Of a stretch of 64,000 nucleotides of DNA, positions 54,622 through 63,580 are shown one piece after another. Position numbers and translations under genes: made by a program. Origin of the DNA: Mucilaginibacter flavus (GTDB lineage Bacteria > Bacteroidota > Bacteroidia > Sphingobacteriales > Sphingobacteriaceae); contig NZ_JAUFPS010000020.1 of assembly GCF_030409315.1 (NCBI RefSeq), positions 1-64,000 of the forward strand, read 5' to 3'. The number at the start of each line of letters is the position of its first letter. The stretch's first letter is position 1. Under the pieces are notes generated by a model. It saw only the letters and a program-made list of their open reading frames with translations, was not told the origin of the DNA and ran no database searches.

Positions 54622-57525
54622 ATGATGCTACGAGTAGACAGTACAAAACCATGCCAGATCATTTATGCCATTGCCCGGCATGATTACCTTGGTTATGTTA
54701 TTGAACCACACATCGTTCAGCTTAACCCCAACGGCGAATTTTCATTAACCTACCAGCGTTTATTCAGCAATACAGCCAAAGAATTTATCCATTGCCTTGA
54801 TGATACCGATCTGAAACTGATTAAGGTTTTGGAAGAGATGGAGCAAGGCAACGTGATCAAAAAGTTTTATAAAAAGCCCATCCGCCCGTTTGAGTTTTTC
54901 TCCAAGATATTTACGGAACAGCTTTTTGAGGTTATCCGCCCCAAAATTGAAAAACGGATGGTGGAGGCCCTTAACCTGATCATGCAAGCCGGTAAAAAGG
55001 TATACCAGATGAGCAAGGAAGGCTATCCCGGCGAACGTAAGCTGCAAATGGCTACCGAAGCTGCTTCGGTGCTGTTCCATTTCAGGCGTGGCGATGATGA
55101 GATCAGGTATTTCCCTACTATCAAGTACCAGGGCATGCGGATTGAGTTTATGTTTAAAAATGCGGAGATCATTTGCAATCACCCCGCCTGGATGATGCTG
55201 GATGATACTCTGTACTATTTTGATAAAGAGATTGAGGGTAAAAAGCTGGTACCGTTTTTAAATAAACGTTACATAGCCATCCCCAAATCGTCGGAGCAAT
55301 CATACTTTGAACGTTTTGTAGCGCCACTTATTGAAAAGCACAACGTTTACGCCGAAGGTTTTACCATCAATACCGAAAAGTACGATGCCCGCCCGGTGTT
55401 GAAACCTATTTATGTGGAGGGCGGCGTTTCGCAAATACAGCTTAATTTTAATTACGCTGGCTATATTTTCCCTTACGGGGATGGCAGGCATGTATCTGTA
55501 CGGATGGAGAAAAATGGCGATGATTACCTGTTCCATCGCATAAAACGCTCTACCACCTGGGAAAAAGGTAAGATGGCACTGCTGGAACAAATGGGCCTCA
55601 AAATAACCTCCAGCCTGTTTCAAAACCTGGAGGTTAACAATAATGATGAAGATGCCGATCATTCATTTTCGATATTTGAATGGTTCAACCAACATCACGA
55701 CCAGCTGATAGAACAGGGCTTTGAAATTGAGCAGCCCGAGGGCGGCAAACGTTATGTATTTGGCAGTAGCAAAATTGACTTGGAGGTTTCAGAAAACAAT
55801 GATTGGTTTGATATCAACGCCATTGTTTGGTTTGGGCCATACCAGGTTCCATTTATACAGCTACGTAACCACATTCTTAATCATAAAAAGGAATTTGTAC
55901 TGCCATCTGGCGAGATCGCGGTAATACCAGAAAAATGGTTTTCGCAATATGGTAACCTGCTGCACTTTACAGATGGCAGTACCGACCTTAAACTACGGAG
56001 GCACCATATAGGCCTGGTTACCGATTTGGCCGAAGGCGAGATGGCCAACGTAACCATGACGCGTAAATTGCAACGCCTAAGCAACTTTGAAGAGCTGGAA
56101 GAGGTAGATATGCCCGAGAACTTTGCAGGCAATCTGCGCCCATACCAAAAAGCCGGCTATAACTGGTTTCACTTTTTAAAGCAATACCATTTTGGCGGTT
56201 GCCTGGCCGATGATATGGGTTTAGGTAAAACCATACAAACCCTGGCCCTGCTGCAAAAGCATAAAGAAATTACCGAAGCCGAAGGCGGCAAAAGCACCTC
56301 GCTGGTTATTATGCCAACGTCGCTTATATATAACTGGCTTAACGAGGCTAAAAAGTTTACGCCGCAATTGAGGCTGATGGTACATACGGGTACGTTACGC
56401 TACCGCTCGGCAGAGGTATTTGCCAACTATGATGTGGTGATCACTACCTATGGCATCAGTCGCATTGATATCGAAATGTTTAAGGGTTACTTTTTTGATT
56501 ACGTGATCTTGGATGAAAGCCAGAACATCAAAAACCCGTCATCCAAATCGTTTCAATCGGTTAAGCAACTACGGTCGCGCTTTAAACTGATATTGAGCGG
56601 TACGCCGGTAGAAAACTCTGTTAATGATCTGTGGACTCAGATGTCGTTCATTAACCCCGGCTTGCTGGGTAGCCAGCAATTTTTTCAGAATGAATTTGTT
56701 AGTCCGATAGAAAAGAAAAAGGACGAGGATAAAGCCCATAAACTACAAGCCCTCATCAAACCTTTCGTACTGCGCCGTACCAAGGAGCAGGTGGCAACCG
56801 AGTTACCGCCTAAAACCGAAACGCTGTTGTATTGCGATATGAGCGAAGAGCAGTCGTCGGTTTATGAAAAAGTAAAATCAGAATACAGGAACGAATTGCT
56901 GAAAAGCCTGGAGGACGGCACCTTTGCCAAAACACAGATACAGGTATTGCAGGGCTTAATTAAGCTGAGGCAGATAGCCAACCACCCCATCATGATTGAT
57001 AAAGATTATGAGGGAGATAGCGGAAAATTTGAAAACGTGGTACATACCCTGGCCAGCGTATTGGATGGCGGGCATAAGGTGCTCATATTTTCGCAGTTTG
57101 TAAAACAGCTTACCATTTACCGCGAGCATTTTGATACCGAGGGCATCCCTTACGTATACCTTGATGGCGGCACCCAAAACAGGGGCGATGTGGTAAAACA
57201 ATTCCAGGAAGATAAAAAGACCAGGGTGTTCCTGATCTCGATAAAAGCCGGTGGTGTGGGCCTTAACCTCACCGAAGCCGATTACGTTTTCATTCTGGAC
57301 CCGTGGTGGAACCCGGCCGTTGAGCAACAAGCCATCGACCGTACACACCGCATCGGCCAAACTAAAAACGTATTTATCTATAAATTCATCACCAAAGATT
57401 CTGTTGAGGAAAAGATCCTCGCGCTGCAACAACGTAAACTAAGCCTGAGCAGGGCTTTAATCACTACAGAAGAGAGCTTTATAAAATCGCTTTCTGCCGA
57501 TGATATTAAGGAGATATTGGGGTAG
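54622..57525 (+). CDS. SNF2-family helicase-like ATPase
   Basis: 967 residues. N-terminal 500 residues form a SWIM-less accessory region. SNF2 motifs: I DDMGLGKTIQT, Ia MPTSLIYNW, II VILDESQNIKN (DESQ in place of DEAH), III LSGTPVENSVNDLW, then the helicase C half: KVLIFSQF, ISIKAGGVGLNLTEADYVF, DPWWNPAVEQQAIDRTHRIG. Full-length, no frameshift. A chromatin-remodeller-like DNA translocase, in bacteria linked to RNA polymerase recycling (RapA-like) or DNA repair; role here unknown. It is flanked on both sides by inverted copies of the 81-83 bp repeat. Confidence 0.92.
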   Translation: MMLRVDSTKPCQIIYAIARHDYLGYVIEPHIVQLNPNGEFSLTYQRLFSNTAKEFIHCLDDTDLKLIKVLEEMEQGNVIKKFYKKPIRPFEFFSKIFTEQLFEVIRPKIEKRMVEALNLIMQAGKKVYQMSKEGYPGERKLQMATEAASVLFHFRRGDDEIRYFPTIKYQGMRIEFMFKNAEIICNHPAWMMLDDTLYYFDKEIEGKKLVPFLNKRYIAIPKSSEQSYFERFVAPLIEKHNVYAEGFTINTEKYDARPVLKPIYVEGGVSQIQLNFNYAGYIFPYGDGRHVSVRMEKNGDDYLFHRIKRSTTWEKGKMALLEQMGLKITSSLFQNLEVNNNDEDADHSFSIFEWFNQHHDQLIEQGFEIEQPEGGKRYVFGSSKIDLEVSENNDWFDINAIVWFGPYQVPFIQLRNHILNHKKEFVLPSGEIAVIPEKWFSQYGNLLHFTDGSTDLKLRRHHIGLVTDLAEGEMANVTMTRKLQRLSNFEELEEVDMPENFAGNLRPYQKAGYNWFHFLKQYHFGGCLADDMGLGKTIQTLALLQKHKEITEAEGGKSTSLVIMPTSLIYNWLNEAKKFTPQLRLMVHTGTLRYRSAEVFANYDVVITTYGISRIDIEMFKGYFFDYVILDESQNIKNPSSKSFQSVKQLRSRFKLILSGTPVENSVNDLWTQMSFINPGLLGSQQFFQNEFVSPIEKKKDEDKAHKLQALIKPFVLRRTKEQVATELPPKTETLLYCDMSEEQSSVYEKVKSEYRNELLKSLEDGTFAKTQIQVLQGLIKLRQIANHPIMIDKDYEGDSGKFENVVHTLASVLDGGHKVLIFSQFVKQLTIYREHFDTEGIPYVYLDGGTQNRGDVVKQFQEDKKTRVFLISIKAGGVGLNLTEADYVFILDPWWNPAVEQQAIDRTHRIGQTKNVFIYKFITKDSVEEKILALQQRKLSLSRALITTEESFIKSLSADDIKEILG

Positions 57526-57566
57526 GGGAAGGCTTTCATTTAGGTTCATTTGGCTGTTTTTTTCAA

Positions 57567-57862
57567 TTCCCTCCCTCAAGAGGGGCGGGCAGGCATGTGC
57601 GCAAAGGCGGGGAGGGGTTTCTACTTGCGGCCTTAATAAAGGAGCACCTGACTCGCGGTTTAACCCCTACCCTCCTTCCCCAATGTCATTAAGTTAAGGA
57701 AAAACAGAATTAGAAATAATATCGAATAATGAATTTCGAATGTTCAACGCCGAAGGGTTTTACTTCATTATTCGATATTGGACATTCTGTGTTCGATATT
57801 AAAATCAACATTAAATCCTTAACTTAATGACATTGCCTCCTTCACCAAGGAAGGAATCGCAC
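57567..57862. repeat. Dispersed repeat, interrupted copy
   Basis: ttccctccct...ggggcgggc...gcgcaaaggc...gaggggtttcta...cccctac...ccttcccc then, after 153 bp, ttcaccaaggaaggaatcgcac. Without the insert it is about 143 bp and matches 63121-63255 (135 bp) piece by piece. The ends are inverted relative to one another (ttccctccctc / ccaaggaagg) so it is itself MITE-like. Spacer 57526-57904 has no gene. Confidence 0.85.
57682..57834. mobile_element. Short non-autonomous element with 19-bp terminal inverted repeats
   Basis: aatgtcattaagttaagga (57682-57700) and its perfect reverse complement at 57816-57834 bound 153 bp that contain the 83-bp repeat 57718-57800 (inverted copy of 54379-54459). The element lies inside the dispersed repeat 57567-57862 and splits it where the intact copy (63121-63255) is continuous. 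ccttccc to the left and cctccttc to the right hint at a target duplication. No transposase; MITE-like. Confidence 0.75.
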
Positions 57863-57904
57863 GTGCCCGCCGCTTCTTAATAAAACCCCAAATAGAACTA
57901 AGCC

Positions 57905-59098
57905 TTACTGCTGTGCCTTTGCCAATCCCAAAGAATCAGGCAACGTAGCCGTTATCTCACCATCATCATCAATGGCAAGGTTTCCTGCCGGGAAATCTGT
58001 TTGGGTAAGGGTACGTATGCGCATGGCCGCCCGGTTAAGTGTATCGCGCAATAATCCTAAATTATGATCCTGCCTGAACGAGATTAACCTGCCATGCAAA
58101 AACTGCCCTTTTTTATTTACATAAACTTTAAGCAGCGGAGCCAGGCCGCAAACACCGGCAACACTTACACAACGATAAGTGCAAAAATTACCCAGGCTGT
58201 AAGCAATTAAACGTCCGTTATAAATTTCCATAGCCCGGTTTACATGCGGACCGTTACCAAAAATCAAATCTGCCCCGGCATCAATAGCATTATGGGCAAA
58301 GACATGTACATCGCCACGTTTTTCGCCAATGAATGATTCCATCTGGAAAGGCACATGTTCATAGTTTACACCCTCGCCGCCGCCATGATAAGAAACGATG
58401 AGGACATCGCAACGCTGTTTTAATTCGCTGATGATACGGGCTGCACCTTTAAGGTCCAACAACGGAACGGTGGTAGCATTGGGTGCAAACGAACAGAACC
58501 CATATTTAACGCCATTCTGTTCAAAAACGGCGGTGGGTTTATCCAATAATCCCGCGTAATTAATGCCGAGGCTATCCAGCGTTTTCATAGTACTTAACCG
58601 CCCCTTAATATCAAAATCGGCAATGTGGTTGTTGGCTAAGCTCAGTACGTTAAAGCCCGCGTTTTTCAATACCCCTGCATATTTGGTAGGCATCCTAAAT
58701 AAAAATGCTTTGCTTTTTTGGTGTAGCTTGTAATGTGCGGGATCGCCCTGGTCAAGTAACGTGCCTTCAAGATTACCGAATATCACATCAGAGTTATTAA
58801 GATCGGGTTTCACCGCGTTGAAGCTATTAACGGCACTATCCGGGGGCAGCATACTGCTATCCGGATACGATGTCCCTAACATAATATCGCCTACAGCGGC
58901 TATACAAAGGGTGTCATGCCTGGCGGGTATTGGAGCAGGCCCGGGTGGCTTGGCTGCAGCTACAACGGCCGTTTTTTGCTTTACAAGCGATTGTTTGTGA
59001 GCTTGTTTATTGTTATTGCAAGCTTGCAGCAACAATGCCATTGTAGTTGCTGCTAAAACTAAAATCCCGAATTTACCGGCAAAAAAAAATCCCCTCAT
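57905..59098 (-). CDS. CapA-family (PgsA/CapA metallophosphatase-like) lipoprotein
   Basis: 397 residues. Lipobox LLLQAC (Cys27) behind a hydrophobic segment. CapA motifs: AAVGDIMLGTSYPDS, DVIFGNLEGTLL, NVLSLANNHIADF, LIVSYHGGGEGVNYE, HVFAHNAIDAGADLIFGNGPHV, IYNGRLIAYSLGNF. These are the calcineurin-like residues of the poly-gamma-glutamate synthesis family. No pgsB/C neighbours, so export of polyglutamate is not supported; isolated CapA-like proteins are common in Bacteroidota. The NlpC/P60 gene ends 44 nt upstream of its start, so the pair may be cotranscribed. Confidence 0.88.
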   Translation of the reverse strand: MRGFFFAGKFGILVLAATTMALLLQACNNNKQAHKQSLVKQKTAVVAAAKPPGPAPIPARHDTLCIAAVGDIMLGTSYPDSSMLPPDSAVNSFNAVKPDLNNSDVIFGNLEGTLLDQGDPAHYKLHQKSKAFLFRMPTKYAGVLKNAGFNVLSLANNHIADFDIKGRLSTMKTLDSLGINYAGLLDKPTAVFEQNGVKYGFCSFAPNATTVPLLDLKGAARIISELKQRCDVLIVSYHGGGEGVNYEHVPFQMESFIGEKRGDVHVFAHNAIDAGADLIFGNGPHVNRAMEIYNGRLIAYSLGNFCTYRCVSVAGVCGLAPLLKVYVNKKGQFLHGRLISFRQDHNLGLLRDTLNRAAMRIRTLTQTDFPAGNLAIDDDGEITATLPDSLGLAKAQQ

Positions 59099-59142
59099 AT
59101 GCTTATGAAGGGACTAATTTAGATATTTAATTGAATTTCTTC

Positions 59143-59733
59143 TTAATTGTTACTTTCGTCATCACCACCCGCAGAGGCCGGGGCATTGCTCAGTTCTTCT
59201 TTAAATGATGCCAACATGCGGCCGCCTTTGTAAAAATAACGACTGTAATAATTATCATCGAGGCTGCTGATAGCCACACCTTTTGATGATGCATGGGCAA
59301 AACGGCCATTGCCTAAATAAATACCAACATGTGAAATTCTGCGGCTGTGAATTTTAAAGAAAACTAAATCGCCTTCTTTCAAATCATCTTTACCAACGGG
59401 ATTAACCATGCTAAAAATATCACGTGAACTTCTTTTGATATCAAGGTTAAAAACTTCACTGTATAATTCTTTAGTGAATGCCGAGCAATCGATCCCTTTT
59501 CTTGATTCGCCGCCAAAGTGGTATGGGGTACCAATCCAGTCATAAACAAAGTGAAAAAGTTTCATATTTGAGGTTGCCGATAATGCAACACCCATAATCT
59601 GGGATAAGTATGTTTTAGCTAAACCGTCCTGCTCTTCAGTTTTATCTTCCGTTGTAACCGGAGCAGCTTTTGTTTGAGCCTGCGAGGCTAAAACAGTGAA
59701 CATAAGGGCAATAGCCAGGGCAAATTTCTTCAT
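59143..59733 (-). CDS. NlpC/P60 family cell-wall peptidase (C40)
   Basis: 196 residues with a Sec signal peptide (FALAIALMFTVLASQAQ). Catalytic Cys83 in KGIDCSAFTKELY, His135 in RRISHVGIYLGNG, and polar third residue His147 in RFAHASS, the standard C40 order, with TPYHFGG preceding. Cleaves D-Glu to meso-diaminopimelate links in stem peptides. No SH3 or LysM. It is upstream of CapA on the same strand. Confidence 0.93.
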   Translation of the reverse strand: MKKFALAIALMFTVLASQAQTKAAPVTTEDKTEEQDGLAKTYLSQIMGVALSATSNMKLFHFVYDWIGTPYHFGGESRKGIDCSAFTKELYSEVFNLDIKRSSRDIFSMVNPVGKDDLKEGDLVFFKIHSRRISHVGIYLGNGRFAHASSKGVAISSLDDNYYSRYFYKGGRMLASFKEELSNAPASAGGDDESNN

Positions 59734-60240
59734 TTAACGCGTTAAGTTTGTTGTTAGGGCCAACAAATTGTTTATTAAATCAGACACTTTGTCTATCGTT
59801 GATTACAAAACTATCCATATTTTTTAAAATTGCAAATTAATGATGCTTTTTTTTCAAAAAATGTAAAAAAAGGTCTTTTACAAACAATCTTATCAATCAA
59901 TAGCACTTCCTATTACGTTTCTTCATCATTTAGGGTTACCTTATTTTAAGTATATTTTACTTTTGGTATAAAAAACATGCAAAAAAATAGTCTCAAAATC
60001 AGGACAATAGCAGTGTTTTAGCTGTTCAAACACTAAAAAGGCTATAAATTGCTTTTGCAAAACAGTAAAACCACCTTATAAAGTTTGGTTAAACAAACAA
60101 ACCGCGCCATTTATTGCTTACTAAATGCGGCTGATATGAAATAAAAAATAAATCTTCATAACAATTTGGTTGCGGTTTCGATAATTTAAAGGATATAATT
60201 AGATTTGCGCTTTACTCCAAGAAACTGACTGTTTAAATAC
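59734..60240. other. Long A+T-rich divergent promoter region
   Basis: 507 bp between the NlpC/P60 gene and pdhA. No gene or tRNA. Contains homopolymer runs (t8, a7) and ttaacgcgttaa (59734-59745), a perfect 12-bp palindrome directly in front of the peptidase start. Apart from the pdhA -7 candidate I can assign nothing. Confidence 0.5.
60176..60207 (+). promoter_or_regulatory. Candidate pdhA promoter
   Basis: TAGATTTG (60200-60207) matches the -7 TAnnTTTG consensus, with a weak TTTC at 60176-60179 in the -33 place. It lies 33 nt before the ATG. Confidence 0.4.
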
Positions 60241-61236
60241 ATGAGTTCAATCGAAATAACAAAGGACACTTACCTGATGTGGTACGAACAAATGCTGTTG
60301 ATGCGCAAGTTCGAAGAAAAGACAGGACAACTATACGGACAACAAAAGATCAGGGGCTTTTGCCACCTGTACATTGGGCAAGAGGCCGTTTTGGCCGGTG
60401 CCATGTCTGTAATGAAGCAAGAAGACAGCATGATTACCGCTTATCGTGATCACGCGCATGCACTTGCCAAAGGCGTATCGCCAAATGCTATCATGGCCGA
60501 AATGTATGGTAAAGTTACCGGTTGCTCAAAAGGCAAAGGTGGTTCAATGCACATGTTTGATAAAAGCAAACACTTTTACGGCGGCCACGGTATTGTAGGC
60601 GGCCAGGTGCCACTTGGTGCCGGTGTTGCTTTTGCCGAAAAATATAAAGGCACCGAGTTTGTTAACATTACCTATATGGGCGATGGTGCTGTGCGCCAGG
60701 GCGCACTTACCGAAACCTTTAATATGGCTGCGCTTTGGAAATTACCTGTAATTTTCATTTGTGAAAACAATGGTTACGCTATGGGTACCTCTGTTGAACG
60801 TACTACCATCCAAACAGATATTTATAAATTAGGCTTACCTTACGGTATCCCTTCATCTGCTGTTGATGGTATGGACCCTGCCGCGGTACACGTTGCTATG
60901 GACGAAGCTATTTCACGTGCACGTGCTGGTGAAGGCCCTACTTTCTTAGAAATGCGTACTTACCGTTTCAAAGGTCACTCGATGTCTGATCCGCAGAAAT
61001 ACCGCACCAAAGAAGAGTTGGAAAGCTACAAAGCAAAAGATCCTATCGAAATGACCAAACAGGCCATTGTTGAAAAGAAATATGCTGATGAAGCCTGGTT
61101 TGAAGAAATGGACGCTAAAATTAAAGCCATTGTTGATGAAGCGGTACAGTTTGCCGAAGAATCGCCATGGCCGGATGCTTCTGAATTATATACCGATGTG
61201 TATGTTCAGGAAGACTATCCTTATATCAGAGACTAA
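60241..61236 (+). CDS. pdhA: Pyruvate dehydrogenase E1 component, alpha subunit
   Basis: 331 residues, cytoplasmic. Thiamine diphosphate/magnesium motif GDGAVRQGALTETFNM ... ICENN, phosphorylation-loop region YRFKGHSMSDPQKYRTKEE, ID loop HGIVGGQVPLGAG. It belongs to the heterotetrameric alpha2-beta2 E1 type. Decarboxylates pyruvate and acetylates the lipoyl arm of E2. The beta subunit is not adjacent: the next gene is E2, so pdhB must be elsewhere, as I recall for related Bacteroidota. Ends with a 105-bp gap containing an inverted repeat. Confidence 0.95.
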   Translation: MSSIEITKDTYLMWYEQMLLMRKFEEKTGQLYGQQKIRGFCHLYIGQEAVLAGAMSVMKQEDSMITAYRDHAHALAKGVSPNAIMAEMYGKVTGCSKGKGGSMHMFDKSKHFYGGHGIVGGQVPLGAGVAFAEKYKGTEFVNITYMGDGAVRQGALTETFNMAALWKLPVIFICENNGYAMGTSVERTTIQTDIYKLGLPYGIPSSAVDGMDPAAVHVAMDEAISRARAGEGPTFLEMRTYRFKGHSMSDPQKYRTKEELESYKAKDPIEMTKQAIVEKKYADEAWFEEMDAKIKAIVDEAVQFAEESPWPDASELYTDVYVQEDYPYIRD

Positions 61237-61242
61237 ATACTA

Positions 61243-61301
61243 AGCCAAAATTCAAAAGCCATTATTCATTTTTTGAATTTTGGCTTTTGAATTTTGACTT
61301 A
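61243..61301. repeat. Long inverted repeat between pdhA and the E2 gene
   Basis: gccaaaattcaaaagcc (61243-61259) pairs with ggcttttgaattttgac (61281-61297), 16 of 17 positions. The stem is A+T-rich and followed by no T-run, so it is more likely an mRNA-stability or attenuation structure than a strong terminator; the two genes should still be cotranscribed. Confidence 0.7.
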
Positions 61302-61341
61302 CAAAACGTTGTATTAAAATTATAACACATATAAAAAGTAT

Positions 61342-62985
61342 ATGGCCGAAGTAGTAAAAATGCCTAAGATGAGCGATACCATGACCGAAGGGGTATTGGC
61401 TAAGTGGCATAAAAAAGTTGGTGATAAGGTAAAATCAGGCGATGTATTGGCCGAGGTTGAAACCGATAAAGCTACCATGGATTTTGAATCGTACCAGGAT
61501 GGCACCTTGTTGTTTATAGGTGTTGAAGAAGGTGCGGCCGTTCCGGTTGATTCGGTTATTGCCGTAATTGGTAAAGAAGGCGAAGATTACAAAACAGCCC
61601 TGGCCGGTAGTGGTAGCGAGCCTGCTGAAAAGAAACAAGAAAAAGCTGCCGAACCTGCACCGGTTGCCGATAAAAAACCTGCTGCTACGGCTGCACCAAA
61701 GGTTGATTTATCAGCCATACCTGCTACTGTTATCCGCATGCCCCTATTAAGCGATACCATGACCGAAGGCACCATTGAAAAATGGAACTTTAAAGTGGGC
61801 GATAAAGTAAAAGCTGATGACTCATTAGCTGATGTGGCAACCGATAAGGCTACCATGGAAGTTGTGGGTTACGAGGCCGGTACGTTATTATACATTGGTG
61901 TAAAAGAAGGCGAAGCTGCTGCCGTTAACGGTATTATAGCCATTGTAGGTAAAGAAGGTACCGATATTACTCCATTATTACAAGGTGGTAATGATGCGCC
62001 TGCTGCTGAAGAAGCTGCACCTGCTGCAAAAGCCGAAACTGCCGATGCCGCTCCCGCTGCTTCATCGTCAACCGATGATAGCCGTGTTAAAGCATCACCA
62101 CTGGCACGTAAAATCGCGAAAGATAAAGGCATCAACCTTAATGATGTTAAAGGCAGCGCAGAAGGCGGCCGTATCATTAAAAAAGATATTGAGGAATACA
62201 AACCGGCTGCTAAACCAGCTGCAACACCTGATGCCGCGCCAGCCGCTGCTCCATCTGCGCCTGCTGCTAAAGCACCTGTTGTATTACCAACCTATACAGG
62301 CGAAGAGAAATTTACCGAAAGGCCGGTTACTCAAATGCGTAAAGCTATTAGCCGCCGCTTAAGCGAAAGCTTGTTCACTGCTCCGCATTTCTACGTAACC
62401 ATGAGCATCGATATGGATCAGGCTATTGCTGCCCGTACCCGTATCAATGATATTGCTCCTGTTAAAATATCATTCAATGATTTTGTAGTTAAAGCAGTGG
62501 CTGTTGCATTAAAACAACATCCTGCCATTAACTCATCATTCCTGGGCGATAAGATCCGTACCAACGAGCATATTCACGTTGGTGTAGCCGTAGCAGTTGA
62601 CGAAGGTTTGCTGGTACCTGTGATCAGGTTTGCCGATGGAAAATCATTAAGTCATATATCTGTTGAAGTAAAAGAACTTGCCGGTAAAGCAAAATCTAAA
62701 AAATTACAACCTGCAGAAATGGAAGGCTCAACCTTCACCATATCAAACCTGGGTATGTTTGGCGTTGATGAGTTTACCGCTATTATTAACACACCAAACG
62801 CGTGTATTCTTGCTGTAAGCGGTATCCAGGCTGTTCCGGTTGTTAAAAATGGTGCTGTGGTTGCAGGCAACGTAATGAAAGTTACCTTAAGTGCAGATCA
62901 CCGCGTGGTTGATGGCGCTACAGCTGCTGCGTTCCTGCAAACATTAAAACAATTATTAGAAGAGCCAGTAAGGTTACTGATATAA
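61342..62985 (+). CDS. pdhC: Pyruvate dehydrogenase E2, dihydrolipoamide acetyltransferase
   Basis: 547 residues. Two lipoyl domains with lysines K43 (ETDKATMDFES) and K169 (VATDKATMEVVG), each followed by an Ala/Pro/Glu-rich swinging linker; peripheral subunit-binding domain around 240-280 (KASPLARKIAKDKGINLNDV, EGGRIIKKDIEEY); catalytic acetyltransferase core from about 320 with active-site His520 and Asp524 in ADHRVVDGATAAAFL. No E3 gene adjoins. Start ATG 61342. A terminator with T-run follows at 63071. Confidence 0.95.
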   Translation: MAEVVKMPKMSDTMTEGVLAKWHKKVGDKVKSGDVLAEVETDKATMDFESYQDGTLLFIGVEEGAAVPVDSVIAVIGKEGEDYKTALAGSGSEPAEKKQEKAAEPAPVADKKPAATAAPKVDLSAIPATVIRMPLLSDTMTEGTIEKWNFKVGDKVKADDSLADVATDKATMEVVGYEAGTLLYIGVKEGEAAAVNGIIAIVGKEGTDITPLLQGGNDAPAAEEAAPAAKAETADAAPAASSSTDDSRVKASPLARKIAKDKGINLNDVKGSAEGGRIIKKDIEEYKPAAKPAATPDAAPAAAPSAPAAKAPVVLPTYTGEEKFTERPVTQMRKAISRRLSESLFTAPHFYVTMSIDMDQAIAARTRINDIAPVKISFNDFVVKAVAVALKQHPAINSSFLGDKIRTNEHIHVGVAVAVDEGLLVPVIRFADGKSLSHISVEVKELAGKAKSKKLQPAEMEGSTFTISNLGMFGVDEFTAIINTPNACILAVSGIQAVPVVKNGAVVAGNVMKVTLSADHRVVDGATAAAFLQTLKQLLEEPVRLLI

Positions 62986-63070
62986 TTTTGTTGGACTTTT
63001 GGGACTTTGAGACTTTTGGACTTTTGTTGGACAAAAGATGAAGGACTAAAGGACAAAGGACTAAAAATAT

Positions 63071-63106
63071 AAAAGAGCGATAGGGTTAACTTATCGCTCT
63101 TTTTTT
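63071..63106 (+). terminator. Rho-independent terminator of the pdh operon
   Basis: AAAAGAGCGATA / TATCGCTCTTTT, 12-bp stem with a 9-nt loop and T-run, 85 nt after the E2 stop. The intervening stretch is a low-complexity ggacttttgggactttg run. Confidence 0.85.
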
Positions 63107-63120
63107 GTGGAGTTTACAAA

Positions 63121-63255
63121 TTCCCTCCCTCGGGAGGGGCGGGCTGGAAATGAGCGCAAAGGCAGGGAGGGGTTTCTAAAAGCGACTTAACATCATGTTA
63201 ACGACTAAGTTTATTAAACCCCTACCTCCTCCTTCCCCCAAGGAAGGAATCGCAC
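63121..63255. repeat. Dispersed repeat, uninterrupted copy
   Basis: Same family as 57567-57862: begins ttccctccct, contains ggggcgggc, gcgcaaaggc, gaggggtttcta, ccccta, and ends ccaaggaaggaatcgcac. In this copy the bases between cccctac and aaggaagg are continuous (no 153-bp insert). Confidence 0.85.
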
Positions 63256-63314
63256 AAGTCTCCAATTCATATTTGATCAATATGTTAATAAGGCTAAATA
63301 ACAGCTTCGCTCTT

Positions 63315-63566
63315 TTATTTCACCGACATAAACCCAATAGACTTCGCCACCTCTTCCTTAAAAGCAAGCCCCTGAATATACAGCTGATCGTCAATAATCT
63401 TGTAGCTAAATGACCGTTCATCTACCTTAAAACCATCCGCTTTAAATAACTCTTTGAGCTTTTCTGTAAGTTCTTTCCTGTCAAATACCGGGCTTACTTT
63501 CAGCAAATCGGTTGAAGGCTCCAATTTGATGCCTTCAACCTGGTATGAAAATATTTTTGAATCCAT
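63315..63566 (-). CDS. Small hypothetical protein
   Basis: 83 residues, soluble. The chain reads like one alpha/beta module (FSYQVEGIKLEPSTDLLKV, RKELTEKLKELFKADGFKVD, FSYKIIDDQLYIQGLAF). No family recognised. It follows the sugar dehydrogenase gene on the same strand after a 14-nt gap, so it is probably cotranscribed. Confidence 0.65.
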   Translation of the reverse strand: MDSKIFSYQVEGIKLEPSTDLLKVSPVFDRKELTEKLKELFKADGFKVDERSFSYKIIDDQLYIQGLAFKEEVAKSIGFMSVK

Positions 63567-63580
63567 ATATAAATATAGCC

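Noticed and set aside
60241..62985. Loss of pyruvate dehydrogenase function because E1-beta is missing
   Set aside because: In related Bacteroidota the beta subunit gene can lie elsewhere; the window cannot show its absence.
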